The notes below the pieces were generated by a model. It had not been told where the DNA came from, did not search any database, and was given only the letters and a program-made list of their open reading frames with translations. The translations under genes and the position numbers were made by a program. DNA of 64,000 nucleotides. Source: Bradyrhizobium tropiciagri (GTDB taxonomy: Bacteria > Pseudomonadota > Alphaproteobacteria > Rhizobiales > Xanthobacteraceae). Location: assembly GCF_001189845.1 (NCBI RefSeq), contig NZ_LFLZ01000005.1, positions 124,001 to 188,000 of the forward strand, read 5' to 3'. Below, piece by piece: positions 16,574-23,855 of the stretch (positions are counted from its first letter, which is position 1; every line of letters begins with the position of its first letter).

Positions 16574-17167
16574 TTACAGTTCGGGCTTCTGGCGGATGAT
16601 CACCTTGGTACCGACGGGGACGCGGTTGTAGAGATCGGCGACGTCGGCATTGACGAGGCGGAAGCAGCCGGACGAGATCGCGGTGCCGATGGTGTCGGGC
16701 CGGTTGGTGCCGTGGATGCGGTACACCGTGGTGCCGAGATACATTGCGCGCGCGCCGAGCGGATTGCCCGGGCCGCCCGCCATGAAGCGCGGCAGATAGG
16801 GCTGGCGCGCGATCATTTCCGGCGGCGGCACCCAATCCGGCCACTCGGCCTTGCGGGTGATGGTCACGAGGCCCTGCCACTGAAAGCCGTCGCGGCCGAC
16901 GCCGATGCCGTAGCGGAGCGCGCGGCCATTGCCTTGCACGAGGTAGAGATGGCGTTCGGCGGTCGAGACGATGATGGTGCCCGGCGCCTCATTGGTCCGG
17001 TAGTACACCACCTGCTTCTGCCATTCCGGGTCGAGCTCGTAGCTGTCGTCGGCGATCAGGCCCGGCTCGTCGGCATCTGGACGATTCTGGGCGAAGCCTT
17101 GCGACGTCGACAGCACGAGCGCGCCCGTGGCGATCAACATCCAGACCAGGTGACGAAGTTTCGTCAT
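16574..17167 (-). CDS. L,D-transpeptidase (YkuD domain)
   Basis: The product is 197 aa from the ATG at 17167 with AGGAGA 8 bp upstream. A signal peptide (LVWMLIATGALVLSTSQGFA) precedes a YkuD catalytic domain: TIIVSTAERHLYLVQGNG, then IHGTNRPDTIGTAISSGCFR, with H152, C168 and R170 forming the catalytic set. These periplasmic enzymes crosslink peptidoglycan 3-3 or attach proteins to it. It lies 64 bp upstream of the aapJ-like gene on the same strand. Confidence 0.9.
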   Translation of the reverse strand: MTKLRHLVWMLIATGALVLSTSQGFAQNRPDADEPGLIADDSYELDPEWQKQVVYYRTNEAPGTIIVSTAERHLYLVQGNGRALRYGIGVGRDGFQWQGLVTITRKAEWPDWVPPPEMIARQPYLPRFMAGGPGNPLGARAMYLGTTVYRIHGTNRPDTIGTAISSGCFRLVNADVADLYNRVPVGTKVIIRQKPEL

Positions 17168-17337
17168 GCAAAGCTCTCCTTGTTGGCGAGCGGCCAAATG
17201 GTTGCTCCACCTCAAATCGCGGCAACATCAAATCTCAGCGGCAGCTTGATGGCAAGTTTAGGGCGGGCGTCACACTAGATCACTGTAATGCTTCCGTTTT
17301 TTGTCATCGGGGGCGGCAGCACGCGGCGCGGGCCGCC

Positions 17338-17466
17338 TCATTTCGGCGCGATCCAGAGTCGCAACGCGAACGAGACCAGGGCCACCGTGCCGACGCCGCC
17401 GAGCCACAGCGCCACGAACCACAGCAAGCGCTGGCCCAGCGGCCGCTGATTCGGAGCCGGCGACAT
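17338..17466 (-). CDS. DUF2474-type small subunit of the bd oxidase (CydX-like)
   Basis: The product is only 42 aa. It begins MSPAPNQRPLGQRLLWFVAL and has one membrane segment ending WIAPK. It starts within the cydB stop codon (TAATG overlap). Small single-span proteins of the CydX/CbdX/DUF2474 type are encoded directly after cydB and stabilise the oxidase. Recognition rests on size, position and the W/L-rich segment. Confidence 0.8.
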   Translation of the reverse strand: MSPAPNQRPLGQRLLWFVALWLGGVGTVALVSFALRLWIAPK

Positions 17467-18467
17467 TAGTGGTATCCGTGGCCGGGGCGCACCTTGCCGC
17501 GGAACACCCAATAGGCCCAGGCGGTGTAGCCGAGGATCAGCGGCACCAGGATCGAGACCCCGACCAGCATGAAGATCTGGCTGTTGGCGGGCGCCGCCGC
17601 CTGCCAGATCGTGATGCTCTGCGGCACGATGTACGGATACATGCTGATGCCGAGCCCGGCATAGGACAGGGCGAACAGCCCCAGCGTCAGGAAGAACGGC
17701 TGGTGGTCGTTCTTGCTGCCGAGCGCGCGCAGCAAGAGCGCGGTGACCGCGGCGACCGCGATCGGCACCGGCGCGGTGAGGATGATATTGGGCCAGGCAA
17801 ACCAGCGCTGGGTGTATTGCACGGCCAGGAACGGCGTTGCGATGCTGACGGCGCCGATCGCGCAGAGCATCGCGACCAGCAGGATCCAGCTCAGCTGATA
17901 GGCGCGCTCGCGCAGCTCGCCTTCGGTCTTCATCACCAGCCAGGTCGCGCCGAGCAGCGCATAGCCGATCACTAGGGCGATGCCGGTCAGAACGCTGAAC
18001 GGCGTCAGCCAATCCCACCAGCCGCCGGCATAGTGGCGTCCCTCGACATGGATGCCCTGCAGGATGGCGCCGAGCGCGATCCCCTGCGCCAAGGTCGCGA
18101 CCAGCGAGCCGCCGGCGAAGGCGAGATCCCATTTGTTGCGCGCCTTCTGGGTGCGCCAGCGGAATTCGAAGGCGACGCCCCGGAACACGAGGCCGAGCAG
18201 CATCGCGATCATCGGCGTATAGAGCGCCGGCATCAGCACCGCATAGGCCAGCGGAAATGCCGCCATCATGCCGCCGCCACCGAGCACCAGCCAGGTCTCG
18301 TTGCCGTCCCACACCGGCGCCACCGTGTTCATGATGACGTCGCGATCGGCCTTTTGCGGGAACAGCGGAAACAGGATGCCGAGGCCGAGATCGAAGCCGT
18401 CCATCACGACATAGACGAACACGGCGAAGGCGATGATGAAGGCCCAGATCGTGGTCAGGTCGATCAT
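17466..18467 (-). CDS. cydB: Cytochrome bd-type quinol oxidase subunit II
   Basis: The product is 333 aa from the ATG at 18467, which overlaps the cydA stop by ATGA. It has about eight or nine membrane helices and the CydB opening IWAFIIAFAVFVYVVMDGFD, then APVWDGNETWLVLGGGGMMA and FRGVAFEFRWR. It pairs with CydA in the quinol:O2 oxidoreductase that works at low oxygen. With a short Q-loop CydA this is the CioAB branch of the family. Confidence 0.94.
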   Translation of the reverse strand: MIDLTTIWAFIIAFAVFVYVVMDGFDLGLGILFPLFPQKADRDVIMNTVAPVWDGNETWLVLGGGGMMAAFPLAYAVLMPALYTPMIAMLLGLVFRGVAFEFRWRTQKARNKWDLAFAGGSLVATLAQGIALGAILQGIHVEGRHYAGGWWDWLTPFSVLTGIALVIGYALLGATWLVMKTEGELRERAYQLSWILLVAMLCAIGAVSIATPFLAVQYTQRWFAWPNIILTAPVPIAVAAVTALLLRALGSKNDHQPFFLTLGLFALSYAGLGISMYPYIVPQSITIWQAAAPANSQIFMLVGVSILVPLILGYTAWAYWVFRGKVRPGHGYH

Positions 18468-19870
18468 CGCGCGCCCTCCACGGCAGCGCCGGCAGCCGGC
18501 GTGATGCCGGCGGCGCGCGCGGGGATATTTGTCGCGGGGCCTTGCTCGCCGGGGTGCGGCGGCTGCGCCATCAGCCGCAAGATATAGATCACGCCCGCGA
18601 TGAACACGGCGAAATAGACGATGATGAAGGCGATCAGCGAGGAGCCCACGGCCGGCGCCGCCAGCGGCGACGCCGAATCCGTCGTGCGCAGCAGCCCATA
18701 GACCGTGAACGGTTGCCGCCCGGTCTCCGTGGTGATCCATCCGGCGAGCACCGCGATGAAGCCGGCCGGGCCCATCAGCACCGCGAATCTGTGCAGCAGC
18801 GGCGTCTGGTACAGCAGTCCGCGCCAGCGCATCAGCAGGCTGAACAGGCCGAGCCCCATGATCAGGAAGCCGAGCCCGACCATGATGCGGAACGACCAAA
18901 AGGTGATCGGCACCGGCGGCCAGTTTTCGCGCGGCACCGTGTCGAGGCCGGCGAGCGGGGCGTCGAGCGAATGCTTCAGGATCAGCGACGACAGCTTCGG
19001 CACCTCGATCGCGTATTTCACCTTGGCATCTTTTTGGTCGGGCCAGCCGAACAGGATCAGCGGCGCGCCGTCCTTGTGGCTCTGGAAATGGCCTTCCATC
19101 GCCATCACCTTGGCGGGCTGGTGCTCGAGCGTATTGAGGCCGTGCTGGTCGCCGGCGAGGATCTGGATCGGCGCCACCAGGGTTGCCATCCACATCGCCA
19201 TCGAGAACATCACGCGCGCCCCCGCCAGATGCTGGTCGCGCAGCAGGTGCCAGGCGCCGACCGCGCCGACCACCAGCGAGGTGGTGAGGTAGGCCGCCAG
19301 CACCATGTGCACGAGGCGATAGGGGAAGGAGGGATTGAAGATCACCTTGAGCCAGTCGGCGGCGACGAACTGGCCGTCGGCATTGACCGCATGACCCGTC
19401 GGCGTCTGCATCCAGGAATTGGCCGACAGGATCCAGAACGCGGAGATCAGCGTGCCGATCGCGACCATCAGGGTCGCCAGGAAATGCAGCCTCGGGCCGA
19501 CGCGCGACAGCCCGAACAGCATCACGCCGAGGAAGCCGGCCTCGAGGAAGAATGCGGTCAAGACCTCATAGGCCATCATCGGGCCGATCACCGGCCCGGT
19601 CTTGTCAGCAAACGACGACCAGTTGGTGCCGAACTGGTAGGACATCACGATGCCCGACACCACGCCCATGCCGAACGCGACCGCGAAGATCTTCAGCCAG
19701 TAATTGAACAGGTTGATGTAGACCTCGCGCTTGGTGATCAGCCATAGCGCTTCCAGTACCGCGAGATAGCTCGCAAGCCCGATCGAGAATGCGGGAAACA
19801 CGATGTGGAACGACATCGTGAAAGCGAATTGCGCGCGGGCGAGTACGACCGCATCCCAGCCTTCGAACAT
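18464..19870 (-). CDS. cydA: Cytochrome bd-type quinol oxidase subunit I (CIO type)
   Basis: The product is 468 aa from the ATG at 19870; a GTG one codon upstream is equally possible. Landmarks are RAQFAFTMSFHIVFPAFSIG with the heme-ligand histidine, GVVSGIVMSYQFGTNW, QHGLNTLEHQPAKVMAMEGH in the quinol-binding region, and GWITTETGRQPFTVYGLLR. The Q-loop is short, so this is the cyanide-insensitive (CioA) class. No strong Shine-Dalgarno is seen. It heads the cydA-cydB-DUF2474 operon. Confidence 0.94.
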   Translation of the reverse strand: MFEGWDAVVLARAQFAFTMSFHIVFPAFSIGLASYLAVLEALWLITKREVYINLFNYWLKIFAVAFGMGVVSGIVMSYQFGTNWSSFADKTGPVIGPMMAYEVLTAFFLEAGFLGVMLFGLSRVGPRLHFLATLMVAIGTLISAFWILSANSWMQTPTGHAVNADGQFVAADWLKVIFNPSFPYRLVHMVLAAYLTTSLVVGAVGAWHLLRDQHLAGARVMFSMAMWMATLVAPIQILAGDQHGLNTLEHQPAKVMAMEGHFQSHKDGAPLILFGWPDQKDAKVKYAIEVPKLSSLILKHSLDAPLAGLDTVPRENWPPVPITFWSFRIMVGLGFLIMGLGLFSLLMRWRGLLYQTPLLHRFAVLMGPAGFIAVLAGWITTETGRQPFTVYGLLRTTDSASPLAAPAVGSSLIAFIIVYFAVFIAGVIYILRLMAQPPHPGEQGPATNIPARAAGITPAAGAAVEGAR

Positions 19871-19935
19871 CACGCACCATCCATTGCCAACGCTCTGGGG
19901 CGCGATCCGGCCACGACATGCGCGTTCGCGATCGC

Positions 19936-19973
19936 GTCACCCCCGTCGTGGACCCTACCACGCCGGGGATGAC
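19936..19973. terminator. Hairpin between the thioredoxin gene and cydA
   Basis: GTCACCCCCGTCGTGG at the left pairs with CCACGCCGGGGATGAC at the right around a short loop, with a few mismatches. There is no T-tract. It lies 25 bp after the thioredoxin-family stop (reading leftward) and could end that transcript before cydA, or be a short dispersed palindrome. Confidence 0.4.
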
Positions 19974-19997
19974 GACAATACAGGACGGAACGTCCAA

Positions 19998-20576
19998 TCA
20001 GCTATTGGCGTTGAGCAGCCGGGCGACGGTGCGGTCGATCTCCTCGTACTGGCCCTCGCCGGCATGCTGGAAGACGATCTTGCCGTTCTGGTCGATGATG
20101 TATTGCGCCGGCCAATACTGGTTGCCGTAGGCGTTCCAGGTCTGCGAATTGTTGTCCTGCGCCACCGGATAGACGATGCCGTGCCGCTTCAGCGCGGCCT
20201 GCAAATTGGTGGCCGAATGCTCGAACGGGAATTCCGGCGTGTGGACCCCGATCACGACGAGGCCGCGATCCCGATACTTTGAATAAAGCTGGGTGACGTG
20301 CGGCAGCGTGTTGACGCAGTTGACGCAGCCATAGGTCCAGAAATCCACCACAACGACCTTGCCGCGCAGGTCCGCAAGCTTCAACGGCTGCGAATTGAAC
20401 CAGTTGCTGATCCCGGCGAACTCGGGCGCGGTCTGGCTCTGTCCGGTCGTCATCGCAACTGCCCGCGGCACCGGCTGCGCCGGCGCGTCGGACTCGGTGC
20501 AGAGGCCGGGGATCACGGCGCCGCCGAGGCCAAGGCCGGCAACCAGAGCGGATACAGCAATCAAGCGCAGGGACAT
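19998..20576 (-). CDS. Exported thioredoxin-family protein (TlpA/DipZ-like)
   Basis: The product is 192 aa. An N-terminal signal/anchor (VSALVAGLGLGGAVIPGL) precedes a thioredoxin-like domain: LADLRGKVVVVDFWTYGCVN with active-site C84-V-N-C87, then VIGVHTPEFPFEH, and the cis-proline region WPAQYIIDQNG. The domain type is that of periplasmic TlpA/ResA/DipZ reductases. It lies 18 bp after the ccdA stop, so it probably receives electrons from that membrane protein. The client could be SoxYZ, cytochromes or the bd oxidase. Confidence 0.88.
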   Translation of the reverse strand: MSLRLIAVSALVAGLGLGGAVIPGLCTESDAPAQPVPRAVAMTTGQSQTAPEFAGISNWFNSQPLKLADLRGKVVVVDFWTYGCVNCVNTLPHVTQLYSKYRDRGLVVIGVHTPEFPFEHSATNLQAALKRHGIVYPVAQDNNSQTWNAYGNQYWPAQYIIDQNGKIVFQHAGEGQYEEIDRTVARLLNANS

Positions 20577-20594
20577 CGATACCTCCTTGTGAGC

Positions 20595-21290
20595 TCACAG
20601 GCCGATCTGGCCGTTGGGATAGAATTGGGTCAGCCACGCCACGATCAGCGTGTCGTATTGCAGGTAGGACAGCGCAGCGAAGCCGATGATCACGACGCCG
20701 AAGCCTTGCTGCAGGCGCGGTGCGATCCGCGCCATGCTGCGCACGCGGGTGGTGACGGCCTGCCCGCCATAGGCGATGGCAAGCATCGGGATCGCGGCGC
20801 CGATCGCGTAGGTGACGAGCTGCAGGCTCGCCCACGCCGTATCCTTCGAGGTCGCGACGATGGTCAGGATCGAGCCGAGCACCGGACCGGCGCACGGCGT
20901 CCACACCAGGCCGAGCGTGGTGCCGAGCACGAAGCCGCCGAACAGGCTCTGCGACGGCGCAGCCTGACCGAGGCTGCCGGCGGTCCCGCTGAGCCGGATC
21001 GCCAGCCATTCGAACGGCGCCGGCCAGATCATCAACAGGCCGAAGCCCGCGAGCAGGATGGCGGCGCCGGTCCGCAGCGCGTTGGGATCGAAATCGAAGG
21101 TGCGCGTGATCGCACTCAGCAGCAATGCCACCGCAGAGAATGACATCACGAAGCCGAGCGCGATCATCGCAGGCCGCGCCTTGCCGGTCTGGCCTATCGA
21201 TACCCCAAGTAGAATCGGCAGCATCGGCAGGGTGCAAGGGGCAGCGACGGTGGCGACACCGGCAAGCAGGGCAAGGGCAAGGCTGAGCAT
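20595..21290 (-). CDS. ccdA: CcdA-family thiol:disulfide transmembrane transporter
   Basis: The product is 231 aa with six membrane segments. The two redox cysteines sit in the standard places, C19 in TVAAPCTLPMLP and C133 in GLVWTPCAGPVLG. CcdA/SoxV proteins pass reducing equivalents from cytoplasmic thioredoxin to periplasmic thioredoxin-like proteins, here probably the downstream gene product. In several sulfur oxidisers a CcdA/thioredoxin pair (SoxV/SoxW) keeps SoxYZ reduced; here the pair is 15 kb from the sox operon. Confidence 0.88.
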   Translation of the reverse strand: MLSLALALLAGVATVAAPCTLPMLPILLGVSIGQTGKARPAMIALGFVMSFSAVALLLSAITRTFDFDPNALRTGAAILLAGFGLLMIWPAPFEWLAIRLSGTAGSLGQAAPSQSLFGGFVLGTTLGLVWTPCAGPVLGSILTIVATSKDTAWASLQLVTYAIGAAIPMLAIAYGGQAVTTRVRSMARIAPRLQQGFGVVIIGFAALSYLQYDTLIVAWLTQFYPNGQIGL

Positions 21291-21703
21291 CGTCGTCCGT
21301 CCATCAGAAGTCCCGGCGCGCCAGAGGGCCGTGCCGGGTACGCCTGATGTTCTTCGCGATGAGAGTTCGGCCGTTACGTTGGAGCGATCGCAGGCGCCGT
21401 CACGTCTGTGTGAGATGGCGCGCGCTTGGCCTCACGACCTCGCGCCAAAAACAGAGCGACCCGGCTGGGGGGCATCCCGGCCGGGTCGTTGGAGGTTACT
21501 TGGGAGGTTAGAACTAGGGAGGTATCGAAACTGGTCCGGTGAATTGGGGTTGGCGTCGCGTCGTTGGGTATGTGTATAGAGATCGCGTTTTTCCGGGTGA
21601 TGTCGTCGATTGTTTCAATTGTTTCGTCGCCGAACCTTTTTGGCTTCGTCAACAATTGCCCGGATTCCCAGGTCTCCTCCTAAATATCTGAATTTGCTTT
21701 ACT
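21291..21703. other. Gene-free stretch between ccdA and the sigma factor
   Basis: No convincing gene is seen in these 413 bp. The right part is AT-richer than its surroundings and holds the repeated string ATTGTTTC (21609-21616) followed at once by AATTGTTTCGTCGC (21617-21630). That 14-mer recurs exactly upstream of the sigma gene. An AGGAGGAG string in leftward orientation at about 21673-21680 is not followed by a well-placed start codon. The region probably holds the ccdA promoter. Confidence 0.6.
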
Positions 21704-22315
21704 TTAAGCCGCGACGCTGTCCACGCCGGCGCCCCGCAGGAGGTCGGCGAGCTGCTTGCGGGCGTAGAACATGCGGGTCTTCACCGTGCTCTGCGGGATA
21801 CCGATGATCTGGCCGGCCTCCTCGACCGACTTCTCATGGTAGTAGACCAGGTTGATGATCTCGCGGTGGGCCGGCGACAGCTTGGCCACGCAGGCGCGCA
21901 GTATCTCGCTGGTGGTGGCGCGGTCGAGCGAGGTTTCCGGCGTGTCGGCGCCGTCAGCGATCTCCAGCACGTCTTCCTGGTCGATGTCCTCGTGCTTGCG
22001 CTGGCGCAGCGCGGTCAGCGCCTTGAAGCGGGCGATCGAGAGCAGCCAGGTCGAGACCTGTGAGCGGCCCTCGAACTGGGCCGCAGTGCGCCAGACGTCC
22101 AGGAACACCTGGCTGACCAGGTCTTCGGCCATCGTGGTGTCGCGCACCATGCGCAGCACGAAGCGGTAGACCCGGACGTTGTGACGGGCATAGAGCGTGT
22201 GCATCGAGGTGCGGTTATTCTTGGCGATACGCGCGAGCAGCATTTCATCCGAGGTCGCGCGAGCAGCATCGATTTGCTTCTCGGCTGCAGCGTTGATGGC
22301 GATGACGTTCGGCAT
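21704..22315 (-). CDS. ECF-family RNA polymerase sigma factor
   Basis: The product is 203 aa with sigma-70 region 2 (HTLYARHNVRVYRFVLRMVR, then DLVSQVFLDVWRTAAQFEGR and STWLLSIARFKALTALRQRK) and region 4 (LSPAHREIINLVYYHEKSVE, GQIIGIPQSTVKTRMFYARK). Regions 1.1 and 3 are absent, so it belongs to the extracytoplasmic-function class. No anti-sigma factor gene is adjacent. Identical GTTTCGTCGC-type motifs flank the gene on both sides, which may mark autoregulation. Confidence 0.92.
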   Translation of the reverse strand: MPNVIAINAAAEKQIDAARATSDEMLLARIAKNNRTSMHTLYARHNVRVYRFVLRMVRDTTMAEDLVSQVFLDVWRTAAQFEGRSQVSTWLLSIARFKALTALRQRKHEDIDQEDVLEIADGADTPETSLDRATTSEILRACVAKLSPAHREIINLVYYHEKSVEEAGQIIGIPQSTVKTRMFYARKQLADLLRGAGVDSVAA

Positions 22316-22403
22316 GACAGGCTCCCAGTTCGCCGTTGGGCGGCGGTTCGTTGGGAGAAAGCTAGTTAGCGCCGGTTTCCGGATGTCTGCGCGAAAGGCG
22401 GAA

Positions 22404-22458
22404 AATGGTTTCGTGACCGGGGAGAATTGTTTCGTCGCGGCCCTGGCGACGAAACATT
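22404..22458. promoter_or_regulatory. Repeated GTTTCGT motifs upstream of the sigma factor gene
   Basis: AATGGTTTCGT (22404-22414) and AATTGTTTCGT (22425-22435) are direct repeats with a 21-bp period, two helical turns. An inverted copy follows: GTTTCGTCGC (22429-22438) pairs perfectly with GCGACGAAAC (22446-22455). The cluster lies 90-145 bp before the sigma start codon. The 14-mer at 22425-22438 is identical to 21617-21630 beyond the end of the gene. The binding protein is unknown. Confidence 0.5.
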
Positions 22459-22559
22459 CGGGACCAAAAAGCCAGTCATTTCAACGCACGGAAAATTGGA
22501 GTGACCGGAATCGTCCCGTGGGAACGATTCCGGGCCATGACTTTTGGCACTGTCGGGGC

Positions 22560-23639
22560 TTATTCGGCGGCCTGCAAAGCGGGCGTTGCCTTTTTCGGGG
22601 CAATCCAGAATGCGTCGGGCCGCTCGAACAGGAAATTGGCCCGGACCGCCAGCGCCAGCCGCCAGATCAGGAGCGCGCCGGCGACGCCGACCGCGGTCAC
22701 GATCAGCGAGACCAGGCCGATGTCGGGGATGACATCGAGCCGCAGCAGAGCCGTGCGTGTCGCGGCCATCGGCAGGAAGAAGGCGAGGTAGATCACGATC
22801 GAATGCTCGCCGCAGAAGCGCAGGAAGCCGACCCAGTGCGCCCGTGCCAGCAACGTGCCGGTCACGATGATCGCGCAGGCGCCGGCAAAGCCGAGCGCCA
22901 GCGAGACGATCGGCCATTCACTGACATCGAGCGCAACCAGGCCGCCATTGACGAGCGCCCACAGCACAAGCCCGAGCAGGGCAACCGCAGGCCGCGAGCG
23001 CGCACGGTCTGACAGCGCGAACACGTAATCGGCAAGGACACAGCCGGTGAAGAAATAGACGAAACGGGCGCTGAACTCGTCGATCACGTACCAGCCGGTC
23101 GCCACATGCGCCGATTCCAATGCCGCTGCGATCAGCCAGATGATGAGCGGGTGGACGTTGCGGGTCAGCTTGGTGACGACGAAGAAGATCGGCAGCAGAT
23201 AGATGAACCACAGCGTGCCGAACGGCTGGACGAAGGCGACGAGGTATTGCCGCCCAACCTCGGCCCAACCGGCCTCGGCAGCCAGCGACGGCGCCTTGAA
23301 GCCGAACTGGATCGTCACCCACAGCACATAGAAATAGGCGAAGTGCATCACCTTGCGGTCGAGATAGGTGCGCCAGTTGCGGTCGATCACGACCGACAGG
23401 AACAGTCCCGAGATCAGGAAGAAGTCCGGCATCCGGAACGGTTTGGCGAACATCACGACATAATGCATGAAGCCGGTCTGCTCGGCGGCCTTCTCGACCC
23501 CCAGCACCGAATGCATCATCACGACCATGATGATGCAGATGCCCTTGGCATAGTCGACCCAATCGACGCGCGCGCTTGCTTTCCCAAGTGATCGATCAAG
23601 GGAACGATCTGTTGCAGCGGCTGTACCGTTTGTGGTCAT
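22560..23639 (-). CDS. Acyltransferase-3 / OpgC-like membrane protein
   Basis: The product is 359 aa with about ten membrane helices. It begins its core with VDWVDYAKGICIIMVVMMHS, followed by FRMPDFFLISGLFLSVVIDR, the two histidine/arginine-bearing blocks typical of the acyltransferase-3 family. Such proteins acylate or succinylate extracytoplasmic glycans. The specific acceptor cannot be read from the sequence. The first 20 residues are polar and may not be translated in full. Confidence 0.85.
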   Translation of the reverse strand: MTTNGTAAATDRSLDRSLGKASARVDWVDYAKGICIIMVVMMHSVLGVEKAAEQTGFMHYVVMFAKPFRMPDFFLISGLFLSVVIDRNWRTYLDRKVMHFAYFYVLWVTIQFGFKAPSLAAEAGWAEVGRQYLVAFVQPFGTLWFIYLLPIFFVVTKLTRNVHPLIIWLIAAALESAHVATGWYVIDEFSARFVYFFTGCVLADYVFALSDRARSRPAVALLGLVLWALVNGGLVALDVSEWPIVSLALGFAGACAIIVTGTLLARAHWVGFLRFCGEHSIVIYLAFFLPMAATRTALLRLDVIPDIGLVSLIVTAVGVAGALLIWRLALAVRANFLFERPDAFWIAPKKATPALQAAE

Positions 23640-23855
23640 CCTTGTCCCGTTTCGGCGTAATCGGCCCTATCATCGGCCCGATCGGTTGCTTTCTCCTTTA
23701 TCAGTACAAAGGCTGTGCCAGCGAACCTGGGCCCTGTCCCCGGTTCCCTGGACCAGGCGAATGGTCTAAGAGGCCCGGAAATCCTAAGAGAATCCGACGT
23801 TCGTTAACCACAGGACGCAAGGCTGGCCGAGCGCCGTGGCCTGCGATGAGACTCC

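Noticed and set aside
21374..21655. Possible small leftward gene (about 93 codons, TTG start) after the sigma factor
   Set aside because: The AGGAGGAG upstream is too far from the TTG, the peptide shows no domain or membrane segment, and the region contains repeated regulatory-type motifs. It is not an anti-sigma factor by any visible feature.
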